Shown piece after piece: positions 62,454 through 64,000 of a stretch of 64,000 nt of DNA. The notes beneath the pieces are model-generated. The model ran no database searches, was not told the DNA's origin, and worked only from the letters and a program-made list of their open reading frames with translations. The stretch covers positions 1-64,000 of the forward strand of contig DASZLX010000042.1 in assembly GCA_035552155.1 (NCBI GenBank), in the 5' to 3' direction. The first letter of the stretch is position 1; each line of letters opens with the position of its first letter. Source of the stretch: DASXHY01 sp035552155. GTDB lineage: Bacteria > Verrucomicrobiota > Verrucomicrobiia > Limisphaerales > DASXHY01. Both the position numbers and the translations under genes were made by a program.

Positions 62454-63365
62454 ATGAGCTTTAAAGTGATTGGCATTGGCGAAGTGTTGTGGGATTTGCT
62501 GCCTTCCGGCCCGCAGCTGGGCGGCGCTCCCGTAAACTTCGCCTATCACGCCCGGCAGATGGGCGCCGACGTCCAGGTCATCACCCGCGTGGGCAAGGAC
62601 GGTTACGGCTGCCAGATTCTGCAGCGTTTCAAGGAGATGAACATCGACACCGGAGCGGTGCAATGGGATGACCGGCTGCCCACCGGAGTGGCGACTGTTT
62701 CAATCGACGGTGGCACGCCTCACTTTACCATCAATAACAATGCCGCCTGGGACGCGCTGGGCGTTTCCGAAGAAGCGCTGGATGCGGTGCGGAGCGCGAG
62801 CGCAATTTGTTTTGGCACGCTCGCTCAACGCAGCGACAGCACCTCCTCCGTCATTCAACAACTGGCCGCGGCGACCTCGGCCAAAGCGTTGCGCGTTTTC
62901 GATGTCAACTTGCGCCAGGGTTTTTATTCGCGGGAGATTTTGGAGCGCTCATTGAACATCGCCAATGTCCTGAAGTTGAATGACCACGAGTTGGGAATTC
63001 TTTCCCCGATGTTTGAGTTGCAGGGCGATGTCCGCCAGAAAATAGAGCAACTCGTCGCGCGCTTTGATTTGCGGCTCGTGGCCCTCACGCGCGCGGACAA
63101 GGGAAGCTTGTTGCACCAATTCGGCGCCTGGTCGGATTTGCCGGGCCGCAAGATGGAAATCGTCGACACCGTCGGCGCGGGTGACGCATTTACCGCCGCC
63201 CTGGTGATGGGCCTGCTGCAGCAATTCGCGCTCGAAGACATTCATCGCATCGCGGCGGATGTCGCGGGCTTTGTTTGTTCCTGCCCGGGAGCCACGCCCG
63301 TTTTGCCGGCGCCTTTATGCGCCGCCTTCTTTTCGAACTGCGCCAGTGTGCGAATGGCCGGCTGA
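62454..63365 (+). CDS. PfkB-family carbohydrate kinase, probable fructokinase
   Basis: About 303 residues from ATG 62454, 16 bp after the porter stop; the frame is open to 62385 but would overlap that gene. PfkB motifs: GGAPVNFAYHARQMGADVQV (about 23-42, signature 1 region), FDVNLRQGFYSRE, LKLNDHELGIL, and DTVGAGDAFTAALVMGLLQQ (about 240-259, signature 2 with the catalytic Asp in GAGD). It phosphorylates imported fructose (to fructose 6-phosphate) in the cytoplasm. Third gene of the fructan operon. Other PfkB sugars cannot be excluded from sequence alone. The end converges on the partial kinase gene five bases away. Confidence 0.9.
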   Translation: MSFKVIGIGEVLWDLLPSGPQLGGAPVNFAYHARQMGADVQVITRVGKDGYGCQILQRFKEMNIDTGAVQWDDRLPTGVATVSIDGGTPHFTINNNAAWDALGVSEEALDAVRSASAICFGTLAQRSDSTSSVIQQLAAATSAKALRVFDVNLRQGFYSREILERSLNIANVLKLNDHELGILSPMFELQGDVRQKIEQLVARFDLRLVALTRADKGSLLHQFGAWSDLPGRKMEIVDTVGAGDAFTAALVMGLLQQFALEDIHRIAADVAGFVCSCPGATPVLPAPLCAAFFSNCASVRMAG

Positions 63366-63370
63366 ACTTT

Positions 63371-64000
63371 CTATCGGCCCACAGCCATTTCGGCCGCCGC
63401 CGCCGGAACAGGGGAGTACTCCGTTTGCAGCGGCAGTTCCAGCGTGAACTCGGCGCCCTGGCCGGGTCCGTCACTGCGGACGAGCAATGCCCCGCCTAAT
63501 TCCTTCGCTGCCAGCGCCCCACTGTGCAGGCCAAAGCCGTGCCCGTGTTTTCGCGTGGTAAACCCGTAATTGAAGATGCGCGTCAGGTTCTCTGGCAAAA
63601 TGCCCACACCATTGTCGACTACCGAAATTCGCACCCGGTCCTGCGTTGTCGCGATGCGGACTACAATGCGTTTGTCCTCCCGGCCGGATTCATCGCAGGC
63701 GTATTTGGCGTTTCGCACCAGGTTAATGAGAATTTGCAGCACCTTGTGTTTGTCCAGGCTGATTTCCGGCAAAGCGCTGGGATACTCGCGGACGAGCTGC
63801 ACTTGGTGCCGCTCCAGCGCGCCCGCGTTCATGCGCATGGCGTCCTCCACCAGGTCCGTGATTTTAACTGTTTCCGTGACCCCCACGGCAGTGGCGTAAC
63901 TTTGCTGCATGGCCACAATGTCTTTGATGTGCTCGATGTTTTTGGTGAGCGACGCCAATTCCCGGACGACGGATTCGTGTTCGACCTCCAAATGTTTCGC
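63371..64000 (-). CDS. Sensor histidine kinase, C-terminal part (5' truncated at window edge)
   Basis: The frame is open through base 64000, so the gene begins beyond the window; about 209 residues are visible. They form a HATPase_c domain: N-box LINLVRNAKYACDES, G1 DNGVGILPENL, F-box IFNYGFTTRKHGHG, and G2 GFGLHSGALAAKELGG. Upstream, the helical part (SLTKNIEHIKDIVAMQQSYA) is the end of a dimerisation domain; the phospho-His is out of view. It is a classical HisKA-type enzyme, not the NarX type of the other two kinases here. The sensor input and partner are unknown. Confidence 0.85.
   Translation of the reverse strand, partial: AKHLEVEHESVVRELASLTKNIEHIKDIVAMQQSYATAVGVTETVKITDLVEDAMRMNAGALERHQVQLVREYPSALPEISLDKHKVLQILINLVRNAKYACDESGREDKRIVVRIATTQDRVRISVVDNGVGILPENLTRIFNYGFTTRKHGHGFGLHSGALAAKELGGALLVRSDGPGQGAEFTLELPLQTEYSPVPAAAAEMAVGR

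Noticed and set aside
1..64000. CRISPR arrays, tRNA or rRNA genes, insertion sequences
   Set aside because: No regularly spaced short repeats, cloverleaf-type tRNA arms, rRNA cores or transposase genes were seen by eye; a tRNA or CRISPR scan would be decisive.

Overview
The window looks like chromosomal DNA of a Verrucomicrobiota bacterium, probably a Pedosphaera/Limisphaera-type carbohydrate degrader. The evidence is four prepilin-like proteins with the FTLIELLVVIAIIAIL leader and an H-X9-DG type C-terminus, many huge exported LamG/Ig-like proteins, moderately high GC and many glycoside hydrolases. No rRNA, tRNA, CRISPR array, IS element or phage gene was recognised. The phylum assignment is inferred from gene style, not from a marker gene.

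Layout. 1-7.6 kb: end of a LamG protein, a prepilin-like protein and two GH43 arabinanase/xylosidase-type enzymes. 7.6-14.9 kb: a non-carbohydrate island with a YgjP-type metallopeptidase, a Ski2-like helicase, a divergent SWIM-SNF2 helicase and a DUF1826-like protein. 15-20.9 kb: a Tat-exported GH116-like glucosidase, then an RbsC-like permease and RbsB-like lipoprotein with no ATPase gene. 21-49.4 kb: a rhamnose-polymer locus built around two divergent GH78 alpha-L-rhamnosidases. Each arm carries a NarL-type histidine kinase and response regulator, a multidomain exported protein and a prepilin-like gene. The right arm continues into two tandem paralogues of an unrecognised, possibly NodB/GH57-like family. 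49.4-56.5 kb: a GntR/LacI-type repressor, a divergent prepilin-like gene and a large autotransporter-repeat adhesin. 56.6-63.4 kb: a fructan operon of GH32 enzyme, MFS sugar porter and PfkB kinase. The right edge cuts a histidine kinase.

How the genes fit together. The enzymes suit pectin (rhamnogalacturonan I with arabinan side chains) plus fructans: secreted enzymes with attached binding domains cut polymers at the cell surface, the sensor kinases detect released sugars, and the ABC and MFS proteins import them. The exported proteins are assembled from a small local set of modules. These are a 'YGGW' domain (six copies), an 'FYR' module usually at the C-terminus (eight copies), a YEGFNYPAG LamG-like domain (four copies) and a DFE...GTAFG domain (two copies).

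The least described items are the YGGW domain, the FYR module, the tandem paralogue family at 43.7-49.4 kb, the mirror-like gene content around 32.6 kb, a shared 11-bp element 100 bp upstream of two genes, and GC hairpins that repeatedly separate an exported-protein gene from a prepilin-like gene.
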